NCBI GenBank assembly: GCA_964371785.1
Contig: CAYJOL010000004.1
Coordinates: forward strand, 248,001-312,000
Length of the DNA stretch: 64,000 bases
DNA from: CAVQCT01 sp964371785
Lineage (GTDB): Bacteria; Zixibacteria; MSB-5A5; GN15; FEB-12
Direction of reading: 5' to 3'
Notes under the pieces: model-generated
The model's input: the letters and a program-made list of their open reading frames with translations, nothing else
Databases searched by the model: none
Told to the model about the DNA's origin: nothing
Shown: in pieces, positions 35,442 to 44,826 of the stretch
How positions within the stretch are numbered: the first letter of the stretch is position 1
How the letters are laid out: each line of letters starts with the position of its first letter
Translations under genes and position numbers: made by a program

Positions 35442-37508
35442 CTATGGATTTTGGGTGAGTTCCGGATGCTGGTTCAAAAACCGGCTGTAGCCGACCGAAT
35501 CGAGGCCATTCGCTCTCGCTTTGGCCAGGAGCCGGCGGGCTTCGGCCAGACGGTTGACGCGGCAGAAATATGCCGCCGCCTCGGTCAACCGCTCCGGCGG
35601 GGCATCGGGATACCTGACCAGTTTCAGCAACTCATCAAGATACTTGTCTCGATCTCGTTCAGCTTGATAGAGCTGTAGCAAGAGCTGGTGCGGCGCTAGA
35701 AAAGTCGATTCAGCGTCGATCGCCTTAAGCCAGAGCTTCTCTGCCTTTCTGTTCTCATGGTGCTGATATGCTATCCACCCAAGGTTATTTAATACATAGG
35801 AGTCACCCGGACGCATCCCCTGGGCAATCAGAAGGTATTCTTTGGCCGAGTCAAGTTGCCTATATTCGATGAAACACTGGCCCAGATTATTGTAAGAGGC
35901 GGGATTGAATGGGTTGATTGCTATCGCCTGCCGATACGCACTCATGGCCAGTTGCACTCTCCCGGAATCAAAAAGCGCCTTACCGTAAGCGATCATGAGA
36001 AAGTCTTTTTTGCTCCCATCCCAAAGCGAATCCTCCTGATATCCCCGCAGAGTATCGTCGTGGTCAAAGTAGTATTTGCTGATAAGCAAGCCATTCTTGT
36101 CATTGCGTATCGGGTCGAGCGGCGTATATGTTCGAAGACGCTGCATAGCCACCATGTCGTCCGTCTTAATAGCCACACGGGCGGCCATAAACGCTGTTCC
36201 CAACACAACCGTCAGAACCAACCCGGTCAGGACTGTTTTCGGAGTGCTCTTGAGTCTAAGGACCATCATAAGCAACATCATATTCACCGGGACGCCTGCA
36301 AACGCGAACAGGTCCCAGTCACGGGCCATGCCGAGTTTGGGATCGAAAATCAACACGGTGATCAGCACGCACAGAGCGACAATCGTCAGGAAGACGAGGC
36401 CGGCATCCGCCGTCGGCCTGCTCTTGCGGAAAGAGAGCATCGACACCAAAACCAGAAGCCCCGGACAAAGAACGAATAGCAGGTTCACCAGATCCAGCAG
36501 GTGTTTGCCCGAGAACATCGTATATCCACTGACGGTGAATCGATCGGCGATAATCGGCAGGAAAGCAAATCGGAAAAAGTAGTTGCTGTAAAACAAGTAC
36601 AGAAAACCACCCACCAGAGATGCAATCAGCAGGAACGCCAGGAGCGCCTGCGAAGACTTCTTACTTGAACTAATCCTGTGCGCGAAACGTGACTTGCGCA
36701 CAAGGATGTATACAGTCGCGGGCAGGAGCATGAGTCCGAACACGTGAAAAAACAGCGCCAGCAGATTGGCAGGAAGTATCAGCCAGCGCGATGTCCCTTT
36801 GTAAGTAATCCGCATCCCCGCGTACAGGTAAAGCGCGATAGCCACGACGAACAAGGCATAATTCTCCGCGTAGCCAAAGAACATGAGGGCATAACCGCCG
36901 ACCGCCATACCCGCCACAAATAGAACGCGTTCGCGGAATCTTCCGAAAACAATAACAGCAGTGAGAGAAGACAGCACCAGAAACAGGGCGCCTGAGAAAT
37001 ACGAGATTACCTGATACACAAACAAAGCCGCCTCGGGACCGGTTTTCCCCAGCAGGCGATACAGCCCAAACTGGGCCACTAATGCACCGTAATTCCTGAG
37101 TTTGACGATTGGCTTTGCAGACGCGAGATTCGATAGCACCGCGTACCCATCGCCGTCGAAGTGCGTCGTAGCTCGAAAGAGATAGAACAGCATCACACTC
37201 AGAGCGGTGAACACGATAGTAAACCAGACAAATCCGTTTGATTGTGTCGAGGAGTTCTCCGAGTCTTTCAGGCCGACTGTTCGGTCGGCATAGTCGGCAT
37301 AGAGTGTGATCGCCGGAACCAGCAGTAAGGCGGCGATAAAGGTGTATATAACAGTCGCCGGGAAATACGCCAGCAGATTGAATCCCCAGACTCTGCCTTC
37401 GGGAAAAATCGAAAACAGAATGAGAGGGCCGGCACTAAGAATATAAGCGGCTATGAAAATTGCGATTCTGCTTCTCTCGCTTATCGTTGGTCCGCTCGTT
37501 TTGTTCAA
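35442..37508 (-). CDS. GT-C-like membrane protein with TPR tail, paralogue 1
   Basis: The 688-residue protein has an N-terminal ~470-residue membrane part with about 11-12 helices. Its first outer loop carries THFDGDGYAVL (DGD at 118-120), like the acidic loop of GT-C glycosyltransferases, and a later loop has LGMARDWDLFAF. Residues ~490-688 are TPR repeats (NPASYNNLGQCFIEYRQLDSAKEYL and others). I chose the TTG at 37508 because AGGAGGTGA ends just before it and the upstream gene's stop is one base away; a start at 37538 would overlap that gene. The membrane half is almost identical in DNA to paralogue 2. Confidence 0.8.
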   Translation of the reverse strand: MNKTSGPTISERSRIAIFIAAYILSAGPLILFSIFPEGRVWGFNLLAYFPATVIYTFIAALLLVPAITLYADYADRTVGLKDSENSSTQSNGFVWFTIVFTALSVMLFYLFRATTHFDGDGYAVLSNLASAKPIVKLRNYGALVAQFGLYRLLGKTGPEAALFVYQVISYFSGALFLVLSSLTAVIVFGRFRERVLFVAGMAVGGYALMFFGYAENYALFVVAIALYLYAGMRITYKGTSRWLILPANLLALFFHVFGLMLLPATVYILVRKSRFAHRISSSKKSSQALLAFLLIASLVGGFLYLFYSNYFFRFAFLPIIADRFTVSGYTMFSGKHLLDLVNLLFVLCPGLLVLVSMLSFRKSRPTADAGLVFLTIVALCVLITVLIFDPKLGMARDWDLFAFAGVPVNMMLLMMVLRLKSTPKTVLTGLVLTVVLGTAFMAARVAIKTDDMVAMQRLRTYTPLDPIRNDKNGLLISKYYFDHDDTLRGYQEDSLWDGSKKDFLMIAYGKALFDSGRVQLAMSAYRQAIAINPFNPASYNNLGQCFIEYRQLDSAKEYLLIAQGMRPGDSYVLNNLGWIAYQHHENRKAEKLWLKAIDAESTFLAPHQLLLQLYQAERDRDKYLDELLKLVRYPDAPPERLTEAAAYFCRVNRLAEARRLLAKARANGLDSVGYSRFLNQHPELTQNP
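36289..37423. repeat. 1.1-kb near-identical block, copy 1 (GT-C/TPR)
   Basis: This matches 38354-39488 at a constant offset of 2065 bases with about a dozen mismatches, all left of about 36780. The ~640 bases to the right appear identical. It encodes the N-terminal membrane half of the protein; the TPR-coding part to the left is unrelated at DNA level. Confidence 0.95.
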
Positions 37509-37509
37509 A

Positions 37510-39558
37510 TCACCTCCTGAGAACGGGAAATCGTTCAATTACAGCCTCATACTGTGCGGAATCCAGGCCGTTATTCAGGGCACGGCTAAGCGTAGCACTC
37601 GCTTTGTCCATTTCTCCGGACTGGCAGTAATAATTGGTCAACTCAAGCAGTCTGTCGGCCGGTGCGTTCGAGCATTTCGCCAGACGGACAAGGCAAGGAA
37701 TGTAGTCGTCTGTGCGGCCCTCCTCCTTGTACAGGTCCAGCAGATATAATAGAGGATCTGCAAGCGTTGAGTCGGCCGTAGCAGCCTTTAACCAGGATTC
37801 CTCAGCATGGGTATAATCCGCGCGAAGACTCTGAACCCATCCCAAATTGTTCCAATACAGACCGCAGTCGGGCTGCATTCCCAAGGCAATCTTGAAATAC
37901 TCTTGTGCGGAATCCAGCATCTTCAGGTGAACAAAGTACCTTCCAATCGTATTGTAGCTCCCCGAGAAAAGTGGATTTATTCGAAGAATTTGCCTGTAAA
38001 CGGCAATCGATTCCTCAGTCTTCCCCTTTTCAAGAAGGTTGTACGCTACCAAAGATAAAGAGTCATCCTTCAGGCTGGCGTTCCATGCATCATGCTCAGC
38101 TTCCGAGTTCTTTCTATCACCAATTTGACTGTAGTATAAGCTGATAAAGTAGCCGTTGTTCCTGTTACGCACCGGATCAAGCTGTACAAAGCTCTTGAGG
38201 CGTTTTATTGCCACGTCGGCATTGACTCTTGTCGCAACCGATGTCGAAAGAAAGAGTGCGCTTACTGCGATCGCAAGTATCGGCGCGAGATAACTGTTTC
38301 TGGAGCCCCCCTTGCTATTGCGGAGTAGTAATACGTATAGAAGCATGACCAGTGGGACGCCGGCAAACGCGAACAGGTCCCAGTCACGGGCCATGCCGAG
38401 TTTGGGATCGAAAATCAACACGGTGATCAGCACGCACAGAGCGACAATCGTCAGGAAGACGAGGCCGGCATCCGCCGTCGGCCTGCTCTTGCGGAAAGAG
38501 AGCATCGACACCAAAACCAGAAGCCCCGGACAAAGAACGAATAGCAGGTTCACCAGATCCAGCAGGTGTTTGCCCGAGAACATCGTATATCCACTGACGG
38601 TGAATCGATCGGCTATAATCGGCAGGAAAGCAAATCGGAAAAAGTAGTTGCTGTAAAACAAGTACAGGAAACCACCCACCAGAGATGCAATCAGGAGGAA
38701 CGCCAGGAGTACCTGCGAAGATCTCTTACTTGAACTAATCCTGTGCGCGAAACGTGACTTGCGCGCAAGGATGTATACAGTCGCGGGCAGGAGCATGAGT
38801 CCGAACACGTGAATAAACAGCGCCAGCAGATTGGCAGGGAGAATCAGCCAGCGCGATGTCCCTTTGTAAGTAATCCGCATCCCCGCGTACAGGTAAAGCG
38901 CGATAGCCACGACGAACAAGGCATAATTCTCCGCGTAGCCAAAGAACATGAGGGCATAACCGCCGACCGCCATACCCGCCACAAATAGAACGCGTTCGCG
39001 GAATCTTCCGAAAACAATAACAGCAGTGAGAGAAGACAGCACCAGAAACAGGGCGCCTGAGAAATACGAGATTACCTGATACACAAACAAAGCCGCCTCG
39101 GGACCGGTTTTCCCCAGCAGGCGATACAGCCCAAACTGGGCCACTAATGCACCGTAATTCCTGAGTTTGACGATTGGCTTTGCAGACGCGAGATTCGATA
39201 GCACCGCGTACCCATCGCCGTCGAAGTGCGTCGTAGCTCGAAAGAGATAGAACAGCATCACACTCAGAGCGGTGAACACGATAGTAAACCAGACAAATCC
39301 GTTTGATTGTGTCGAGGAGTTCTCCGAGTCTTTCAGGCCGACTGTTCGGTCGGCATAGTCGGCATAGAGTGTGATCGCCGGAACCAGCAGTAAGGCGGCG
39401 ATAAAGGTGTATATAACAGTCGCCGGGAAATACGCCAGCAGATTGAATCCCCAGACTCTGCCTTCGGGAAAAATCGAAAACAGAATGAAGAGGGCTACAG
39501 TCAGCAGGTAAGCTGCCAGAATATAGGTAAGTCCGCGTTTCTCGTCCGTTGTCGCCAC
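37510..39558 (-). CDS. GT-C-like membrane protein with TPR tail, paralogue 2
   Basis: The 682-residue product has the same architecture as paralogue 1: about 12 helices with the HFDGDGY outer loop, then TPR repeats from ~490 (YNTIGRYFVHLKMLDSAQEYF, LYWNNLGWVQSLRADYTHAEESW). The GTG start at 39558 has AAGGAAG upstream and lies 10 bases after the stop of paralogue 3. The four genes from 42641 to 35442 are tightly spaced and probably form one operon. The family may move sugars onto lipid-linked or periplasmic acceptors, with the TPRs choosing the partner; this is inference. Confidence 0.82.
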   Translation of the reverse strand: MATTDEKRGLTYILAAYLLTVALFILFSIFPEGRVWGFNLLAYFPATVIYTFIAALLLVPAITLYADYADRTVGLKDSENSSTQSNGFVWFTIVFTALSVMLFYLFRATTHFDGDGYAVLSNLASAKPIVKLRNYGALVAQFGLYRLLGKTGPEAALFVYQVISYFSGALFLVLSSLTAVIVFGRFRERVLFVAGMAVGGYALMFFGYAENYALFVVAIALYLYAGMRITYKGTSRWLILPANLLALFIHVFGLMLLPATVYILARKSRFAHRISSSKRSSQVLLAFLLIASLVGGFLYLFYSNYFFRFAFLPIIADRFTVSGYTMFSGKHLLDLVNLLFVLCPGLLVLVSMLSFRKSRPTADAGLVFLTIVALCVLITVLIFDPKLGMARDWDLFAFAGVPLVMLLYVLLLRNSKGGSRNSYLAPILAIAVSALFLSTSVATRVNADVAIKRLKSFVQLDPVRNRNNGYFISLYYSQIGDRKNSEAEHDAWNASLKDDSLSLVAYNLLEKGKTEESIAVYRQILRINPLFSGSYNTIGRYFVHLKMLDSAQEYFKIALGMQPDCGLYWNNLGWVQSLRADYTHAEESWLKAATADSTLADPLLYLLDLYKEEGRTDDYIPCLVRLAKCSNAPADRLLELTNYYCQSGEMDKASATLSRALNNGLDSAQYEAVIERFPVLRR
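38354..39488. repeat. 1.1-kb near-identical block, copy 2 (GT-C/TPR)
   Basis: This is the partner of 36289-37423, in direct orientation. Its right boundary coincides with the end of shared coding sequence near the N-termini, where ATGAGAGGG and ATGAAGAGGG diverge. Confidence 0.95.
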
Positions 39559-39568
39559 TTCTGCTTCC

Positions 39569-41629
39569 TTATCGCCCCGGTCTAAGTCCGGGGTACTGTT
39601 CGAGGAACCGGTTGTACTGTGCTGAGTCCAAACCGTTTATCATCGCTTTGGCCAGAATACTTTCAGCTTCTTTATTCTTTCCGATCTCGCAATAATGCCC
39701 GGCCAGCTCAAGTAGTTTATCGGCGGGGGCATCGGGACACTTTGCCAGGGAAATCAGGCACTTCAGGTAGTCATCGGGCCGGTTTTCTTCCTTGTACAGT
39801 CCAAGCAGGAGCACGCGTGGTTCAACATAGGCTGAATCTCCACCCGCCGCCTTAAGCCAGCATTTCTCGGCCTCGCGGAAATCGCCGGTCCGCGCCTCCA
39901 CCCAGCCAAGATTTTTCCAGAGGATTGGATAATCCGGCTGCATCCCAAGTCCTATCCGGAAATACTCCCTGGCTGAATCGAAATGGTTAGTTTGAACGAA
40001 ATACCGCCCGATCGTGTAATATCCGCCGGAGAAGAACGGATTGATCCTGAGAAGCTTTCGGTACACTGCCATACCTTCGTCCACTCGACCCGCCTGAAAC
40101 TGACGAAACCCTTCCATTGACAGCGAGTCATCCACCAGACTTCCCTTCCAGGCCGTTTGCTCCTCATCAGCTCTCAGGGCATCCCCTTTCTGGCGAAAGT
40201 ACAGGCTGACGAAGTACTCATTGTTTCGATTTCGCACCGGATCAAGCTTGAAAAAGCTCTTGGTTCGGCTTATCGCTACGTTATCATGCACTCTCGCGGC
40301 GACTGACGCCGACAGAAACAGCGTGCTGAGCAGTATGGCCAGAATCACGGTAACGGAACCATGCGCCGGGTTACCTCCGGTTCTACCGAGTATCAATACG
40401 TAGAGGAACAGTGTGAGCGGTACACCTGCGAATGCAAAAACGTCCCAGTCACGGGGCATCCCGAGTTTCGGATCGAATATGAGTACCGCCGCAATCGCGC
40501 ACCAAGCGGCAATGGTCAGAAATCTTATGATCTCTGAGTGAGCCGACGCGGATTTTTTCGCCGTCCACCATCCCGCCATGAGTACCAGTAATCCGGGGCA
40601 GAGCAAGATCATCAAATTGGCAATATCTATCAGGTGACTTACCGAGAAGATCGTGTAACCGGATGCCGTAAACTGATCCGGTATGAGCGGCAGGAACGCG
40701 AATCGGAAAAAATAGTTGGTCAGATAGAAGTAGAGGAAGATACCGCCGATCGGGAGCACACCGGCCAGCAATAATGCCAGTTTGATTGGTCTCTTTGAGG
40801 CCCCCAGCCAGGCTGTGAACGGAGTTTTGCGAAGAAGCAGGTAGATCGATGCCGGAATAAGCAAGAGTCCAAAAATATGAAGGAACAGCGCGAGCAGGTT
40901 GGCCGCAATGATGATCCATCGGGGGAATCGCTCGCGTATGATAAGAATGCCGACCAGCAGATAGAACAGGACTGAGACGATGAACAGGGAGTAGTTTTCA
41001 ACATAGCCAAAAAACTGAAGGCTATACCCACCGACCGCCAGTCCGAGTAGAAGCAACGCCCGATCTCTAAACGACTCAAAGAGTATCACCGCCGTCGCCG
41101 CGCCAACTGCCAGGAAGAGAGCACCCGATAGATACGAGACAATCTGATATGCAAACAGCGCGGTTGCCTCACCACCCTTTCCTAATACCGAATACAACGC
41201 AACCTGCAATCCTGTCGCGCCGAAATTTCCGTACTTCACAATTTCCGCGCCTCCGTACAGGTTGGATAGCGATAGATACCCGTCACCGTCGAAATGCGTG
41301 GTCGTTCGAAAGAGATAAAACAATGCGACGCTCACCAAGATAAGTCCAGCCGCAAACCAAAGAAACCCGTGTGACTTCTGTGATGTATTGGGCGATTTAT
41401 CGAGAGAAACATTGCGGGTCAGAAAGTACACGCCAACCGGCAGAAGTACCAAAACGGGAATCAGTACATACAGGACTATCCGCGGGAAATACGCCAGCAG
41501 ATTGAACCCCCAGACTCTGCCTTCGGGATACAACGAAAACATAACGAACAGAGCCGCAGATACAACATACGCGGCGAGCACATACGCGAGCGACTGTAGA
41601 CCTGATACTGCCCGGTCTTTCGGTGTCAC
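39569..41629 (-). CDS. GT-C-like membrane protein with TPR tail, paralogue 3
   Basis: The 686-residue protein is clearly homologous to paralogues 1 and 2 over its whole length (EGRVWGFNLLAYFP, TTHFDGDGYLSL, GMPRDWDVFAFAGVP, then TPRs with YYTIGRYFVQTNHFDSAREYF), but it is diverged and not part of the recent homogenisation. The DGD and RDWD motifs are kept in all three, which supports their functional importance. The GTG start at 41629 has AAGGGGAA upstream. It follows the periplasmic TPR gene by 25 bases. Confidence 0.83.
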   Translation of the reverse strand: MTPKDRAVSGLQSLAYVLAAYVVSAALFVMFSLYPEGRVWGFNLLAYFPRIVLYVLIPVLVLLPVGVYFLTRNVSLDKSPNTSQKSHGFLWFAAGLILVSVALFYLFRTTTHFDGDGYLSLSNLYGGAEIVKYGNFGATGLQVALYSVLGKGGEATALFAYQIVSYLSGALFLAVGAATAVILFESFRDRALLLLGLAVGGYSLQFFGYVENYSLFIVSVLFYLLVGILIIRERFPRWIIIAANLLALFLHIFGLLLIPASIYLLLRKTPFTAWLGASKRPIKLALLLAGVLPIGGIFLYFYLTNYFFRFAFLPLIPDQFTASGYTIFSVSHLIDIANLMILLCPGLLVLMAGWWTAKKSASAHSEIIRFLTIAAWCAIAAVLIFDPKLGMPRDWDVFAFAGVPLTLFLYVLILGRTGGNPAHGSVTVILAILLSTLFLSASVAARVHDNVAISRTKSFFKLDPVRNRNNEYFVSLYFRQKGDALRADEEQTAWKGSLVDDSLSMEGFRQFQAGRVDEGMAVYRKLLRINPFFSGGYYTIGRYFVQTNHFDSAREYFRIGLGMQPDYPILWKNLGWVEARTGDFREAEKCWLKAAGGDSAYVEPRVLLLGLYKEENRPDDYLKCLISLAKCPDAPADKLLELAGHYCEIGKNKEAESILAKAMINGLDSAQYNRFLEQYPGLRPGR

Positions 41630-41654
41630 CGCATTCCCCTTGCGTAAATAGGTG

Positions 41655-42641
41655 TTATTTCTCCAGGTCGGTGATTCGCTTGTTGATTCCGTTCCAGATA
41701 TCGGTCATCGAAGAATCATACCCCGCCTTCTTGTACTCATCGCGCGCCCGCTTGAGATACCTCAATCCTTCGGGCTTTTGTCCATTGAAGACATCGATCT
41801 CCCCCAGGTCTTCGCACGCCTGAGCGATTGCCGAGTGATTTTCCAGCCGTTCCGCCCAGGCGAGAACCGGACGAAGCCATTTCTGGGCTTCTTCAAACTC
41901 TCCGAGATTCCGGTAAACCATGCCGATGTGGTAATCAGCGAACAGCTTGGCCGTCTCCGATGAAAACCGCCAGTGGTATTCGCGGGCCCGTTGATAGCAG
42001 TCCAGCGCAGAGTCGAACTGCTTGTTGTCATAGTAGATGCCCGCCAGATTGTTCCACAGGGGACCAAGCCATCGTTCCTGCCCGGACTTCTCCGCCGCTT
42101 CGATACCGAGTCGGCTCCATCTCATCTGTTCATCCGTCGTTTCACTGACTATCGACATCATATTCGCGGCGTCAATCGCCCTGGCATCAAGTGCATTCAC
42201 CACACAGAAAGTATATAAATCATCAAAGGTCTTTCTCGCCGCCACAAGGTCATCGGCTTTCCATTCATACCTCCCCCTCACACTCAAATACCGTGACCAG
42301 CCCATGGGATCGTTTTCTGATGTTTTGGCTGCCGCCTCATCGAGCGCCGCCTGACCCTCCGTTTTATTCCCCAGGATGAGATTCATCCGGGCGATCTGGG
42401 CCAGTGCTTCGACTTCAACAGAGTTATTGTACTCGGCGACGGCTCTTTCGCGCGCCCGCTGGTACTGATTCAGGGCGCTGTCAATTTCCTGAGCCTGAAA
42501 TATCTCATCGGCGATTTCCAACAGTGAATCGGCCGTGTATTCATCAGCTGACACGGTAGCTCCTTTACGTTGAATTTCTACAGCAAACGCCTGACCAGCC
42601 CAAATCAGGCAAACGAGACATAAGGTCAATGTTCTACCCAT
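41655..42641 (-). CDS. Secreted TPR-repeat protein
   Basis: The 328-residue protein has a Sec signal peptide (~1-20, MGRTLTLCLVCLIWAGQAFA). Most of the rest is helix-turn-helix TPR units, e.g. DSALNQYQRARERAVAEYNN, NNLAGIYYDNKQFDSALDCY and MVYRNLGEFEEAQKWLR. It is a periplasmic scaffold and likely works with the three GT-C/TPR proteins encoded immediately downstream. AAGGAG lies 5 bases before the ATG. A predicted promoter lies 30-60 bases upstream, divergent from gmd. Confidence 0.85.
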   Translation of the reverse strand: MGRTLTLCLVCLIWAGQAFAVEIQRKGATVSADEYTADSLLEIADEIFQAQEIDSALNQYQRARERAVAEYNNSVEVEALAQIARMNLILGNKTEGQAALDEAAAKTSENDPMGWSRYLSVRGRYEWKADDLVAARKTFDDLYTFCVVNALDARAIDAANMMSIVSETTDEQMRWSRLGIEAAEKSGQERWLGPLWNNLAGIYYDNKQFDSALDCYQRAREYHWRFSSETAKLFADYHIGMVYRNLGEFEEAQKWLRPVLAWAERLENHSAIAQACEDLGEIDVFNGQKPEGLRYLKRARDEYKKAGYDSSMTDIWNGINKRITDLEK

Positions 42642-42671
42642 TGATTCTCCTTGTCAGGTACGCGATGTCCC

Positions 42672-42700
42672 AATATCGCCGGTTGCCAGGTTATTATCAA
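42672..42700 (-). promoter_or_regulatory. Promoter of the TPR / GT-C operon
   Basis: On the minus strand TTGATA (42700-42695) and GATATT (42677-42672) are 17 bases apart, about 31 bases upstream of the TPR gene start. Confidence 0.5.
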
Positions 42701-42759
42701 GAACTGATTTACAGGCATCCAGCCGCCCTCGCGATGCCCGTTTGCCAGACGAATTGAAG

Positions 42760-42788
42760 TTGACCTGCCTTACATCCGGTCATATATT
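42760..42788 (+). promoter_or_regulatory. Promoter of the gmd operon
   Basis: TTGACC (42760-42765) and TATATT (42783-42788) each match consensus at five of six positions with a 17-base spacer. The start would be near 42795, giving a leader of about 75 bases. It is divergent from the GT-C operon promoter, 60 bases away. Confidence 0.7.
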
Positions 42789-42869
42789 CGACCAGTCAGG
42801 AAACTAATATAAGTGCTATTGATTTAATAAGATAAATTGGGATAGCTTAAGGATAAAGGATTCAAGCCC

Positions 42870-43832
42870 ATGAAAGCTCTTATAACAGGTATCACCGGCC
42901 AGGATGGTTCTTATCTTGCGGAGATGCTCCTGGAGAAGGGATATGAGGTCATCGGCATGGTTCGACGCGCCTCGACCGAGTCGTTCGAACGGATAAATCA
43001 TATCAAGAACCGAATTACGCTCGTGCAGGCTGATTTGCTCGATCAACTTTCCATAGTGAATCTCATCGATGAACATCGACCCAACGAAGTCTACAATCTC
43101 GCGGCGCAGTCGTTTGTCCCTACCAGCTGGAATCAGCCGGTGCTTACCGGGGAATTCGATGCGCTTGGTGTTACCAAGGTGCTTGAAGCGATCCGGCTTG
43201 TTGACCGAAAGATCAAATTCTATCAAGCCTCCTCGTCCGAGATGTTCGGTAAAGTTCAACAGGTTCCACAGACCGAGAAGACTCCGTTTTATCCTCGGTC
43301 GCCCTATGGAGTTGCCAAAGTCTACGGCCACTTCATCACGGTAAACTACCGCGAGAGTTACAATATCCACGCCAGTTCAGGCATTTTGTTCAACCATGAG
43401 TCGCCGCGTCGTGGCCGCGAATTCGTCACGCGTAAAATTACCTACGGCGTGGCCAAGATCAAACTGGGACTGGCCGACAAACTCGCGCTGGGGAATCTTG
43501 ATGCCAAGCGCGACTGGGGCTTCGCGGGTGACTATGTGCGTGCGATGTGGCTGATGCTCCAGCTGGAGAAGGCTGAAGATTTCGTTATCTCAACCGGTCG
43601 GACGCACTCGGTCGAAGACTTCGTCAAAGCGGCGTTCGGCTACGCGGACCTTGATTACAAGAAATACGTGACGACCGATCCGAGATTTGTTCGGCCGGCC
43701 GAAGTCGACCTCCTGCTCGGCGACTCAAGCTACGCCAAAAAGAGACTGGGCTGGGAGCCGCAGGTGAGTTTCGAAGAACTGGTCAAAATGATGGTCGATG
43801 CTGACCTCCAGAGACTGTCTCAAAAAAAATGA
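42870..43832 (+). CDS. gmd: GDP-mannose 4,6-dehydratase
   Basis: The 320-residue SDR enzyme converts GDP-mannose to GDP-4-keto-6-deoxymannose. Its NADP motif is GITGQDGSYL (7-16), followed by VRRAS, the catalytic SSSEMFG (Ser121-Glu124) and SPYGVAK (Tyr146, Lys150). FNHESPRRGREFVTRKI is the Gmd signature for the nucleotide sugar. The protein is slightly shorter than typical Gmd. Its stop overlaps the next gene by four bases. Together they feed deoxysugar into a surface polysaccharide. Confidence 0.95.
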   Translation: MKALITGITGQDGSYLAEMLLEKGYEVIGMVRRASTESFERINHIKNRITLVQADLLDQLSIVNLIDEHRPNEVYNLAAQSFVPTSWNQPVLTGEFDALGVTKVLEAIRLVDRKIKFYQASSSEMFGKVQQVPQTEKTPFYPRSPYGVAKVYGHFITVNYRESYNIHASSGILFNHESPRRGREFVTRKITYGVAKIKLGLADKLALGNLDAKRDWGFAGDYVRAMWLMLQLEKAEDFVISTGRTHSVEDFVKAAFGYADLDYKKYVTTDPRFVRPAEVDLLLGDSSYAKKRLGWEPQVSFEELVKMMVDADLQRLSQKK

Positions 43833-44800
43833 AACAGAAGACCGCCTTCATTACCGGTATCGCGGGATTTGCCGGGTCGTTCCTCGCCGAGGACCTGCTG
43901 GCTAACGGTTATCGCGTGGTCGGATCAGTGTACAAAGAGGACCGGCTTGAGAACATCTCGCACCTTAAGCGATCGGTAAAGACCGTAAGTCTTGATATCC
44001 TCAATGCCACGCGGTGTCAAAAGGTCCTGCATGACATTGAACCCGACTTCATATTCCATCTGGCGGCGTTCTCATCGGTCGGACAGTCGTTTACCAATGA
44101 ACGCCTGACTTACCGGGTCAATTTTGACGGCACTCTGAATATCTTACAGGGGGCGGTCGGACTCACCGGATTGCGGAAACTCGTCTTCATCAGTTCATCC
44201 GAGTGCTACGGCAAGTTCTCGACGAAAACGCGAATTCTGACCGAAACCCAGCCGTTTAATCCTGTTTCTCCGTATGGAGTGTCAAAGTCCGCGGCGGAAT
44301 TTGCCTGCCGGTACTATTTCGAAAGACACAATCTCCCTATTACAATCGCCCGCGCCTTCAACCACAGCGGACCACGACAACATGAGAATTTTGTTATACC
44401 ATCGTTTTGCAGGCAAATCACCGCCATCGAAAGAAAACAATCCCTGCCGATCATGCTGGTCGGTGACCTGTCGGTCAAACGGGACCTTTCCGATGTTCGG
44501 GACATTGTCGGCGGATATCGGCTGATGGCCGAAAAGGGAGATCCGGGAAGGGCGTACAACCTTTGCTCAGGAAAAGCCGTGAGTATTAAACAGGTCTTGA
44601 ATGGTCTATTAAGCCTCACTAAGGTCCCGATAAAAGTAAACCTTGACAAATCCCGCTTCCGGAAGAATGATATACCGATTTTGCGAGGGGATAACAGCCG
44701 CGCCGCTAAGGAACTTGGCTTTGCCCCCCGATATAGTCTGAAACAGACTCTTCAGGCCACTCTGGACTACTGGAGAGACCAACCATATACAGAGAATTGA
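43829..44800 (+). CDS. GDP-4-keto-6-deoxymannose reductase-like SDR epimerase
   Basis: The 323-residue extended SDR has the NAD(P) motif GIAGFAGSFL (10-19) and active-site Tyr149/Lys153 in SPYGVSK. FNHSGPRQHENFVIPSF fits GDP-sugar enzymes such as Rmd (GDP-D-rhamnose synthesis). Its ATG overlaps the gmd stop (ATGA), so the substrate is probably the Gmd product. GDP-L-fucose synthase would be expected to look different, so GDP-D-rhamnose is the more likely end product. A C4 epimerase role is not excluded. Confidence 0.85.
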   Translation: MKQKTAFITGIAGFAGSFLAEDLLANGYRVVGSVYKEDRLENISHLKRSVKTVSLDILNATRCQKVLHDIEPDFIFHLAAFSSVGQSFTNERLTYRVNFDGTLNILQGAVGLTGLRKLVFISSSECYGKFSTKTRILTETQPFNPVSPYGVSKSAAEFACRYYFERHNLPITIARAFNHSGPRQHENFVIPSFCRQITAIERKQSLPIMLVGDLSVKRDLSDVRDIVGGYRLMAEKGDPGRAYNLCSGKAVSIKQVLNGLLSLTKVPIKVNLDKSRFRKNDIPILRGDNSRAAKELGFAPRYSLKQTLQATLDYWRDQPYTEN

Positions 44801-44826
44801 CAGGAAATGTCAGGAGTTAACACGTC

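Noticed and set aside
35442..41629. Transposon or insertion-sequence origin of the repeated membrane-protein DNA
   Set aside because: The repeats coincide with homologous coding regions, with no transposase, terminal inverted repeats or target duplications.
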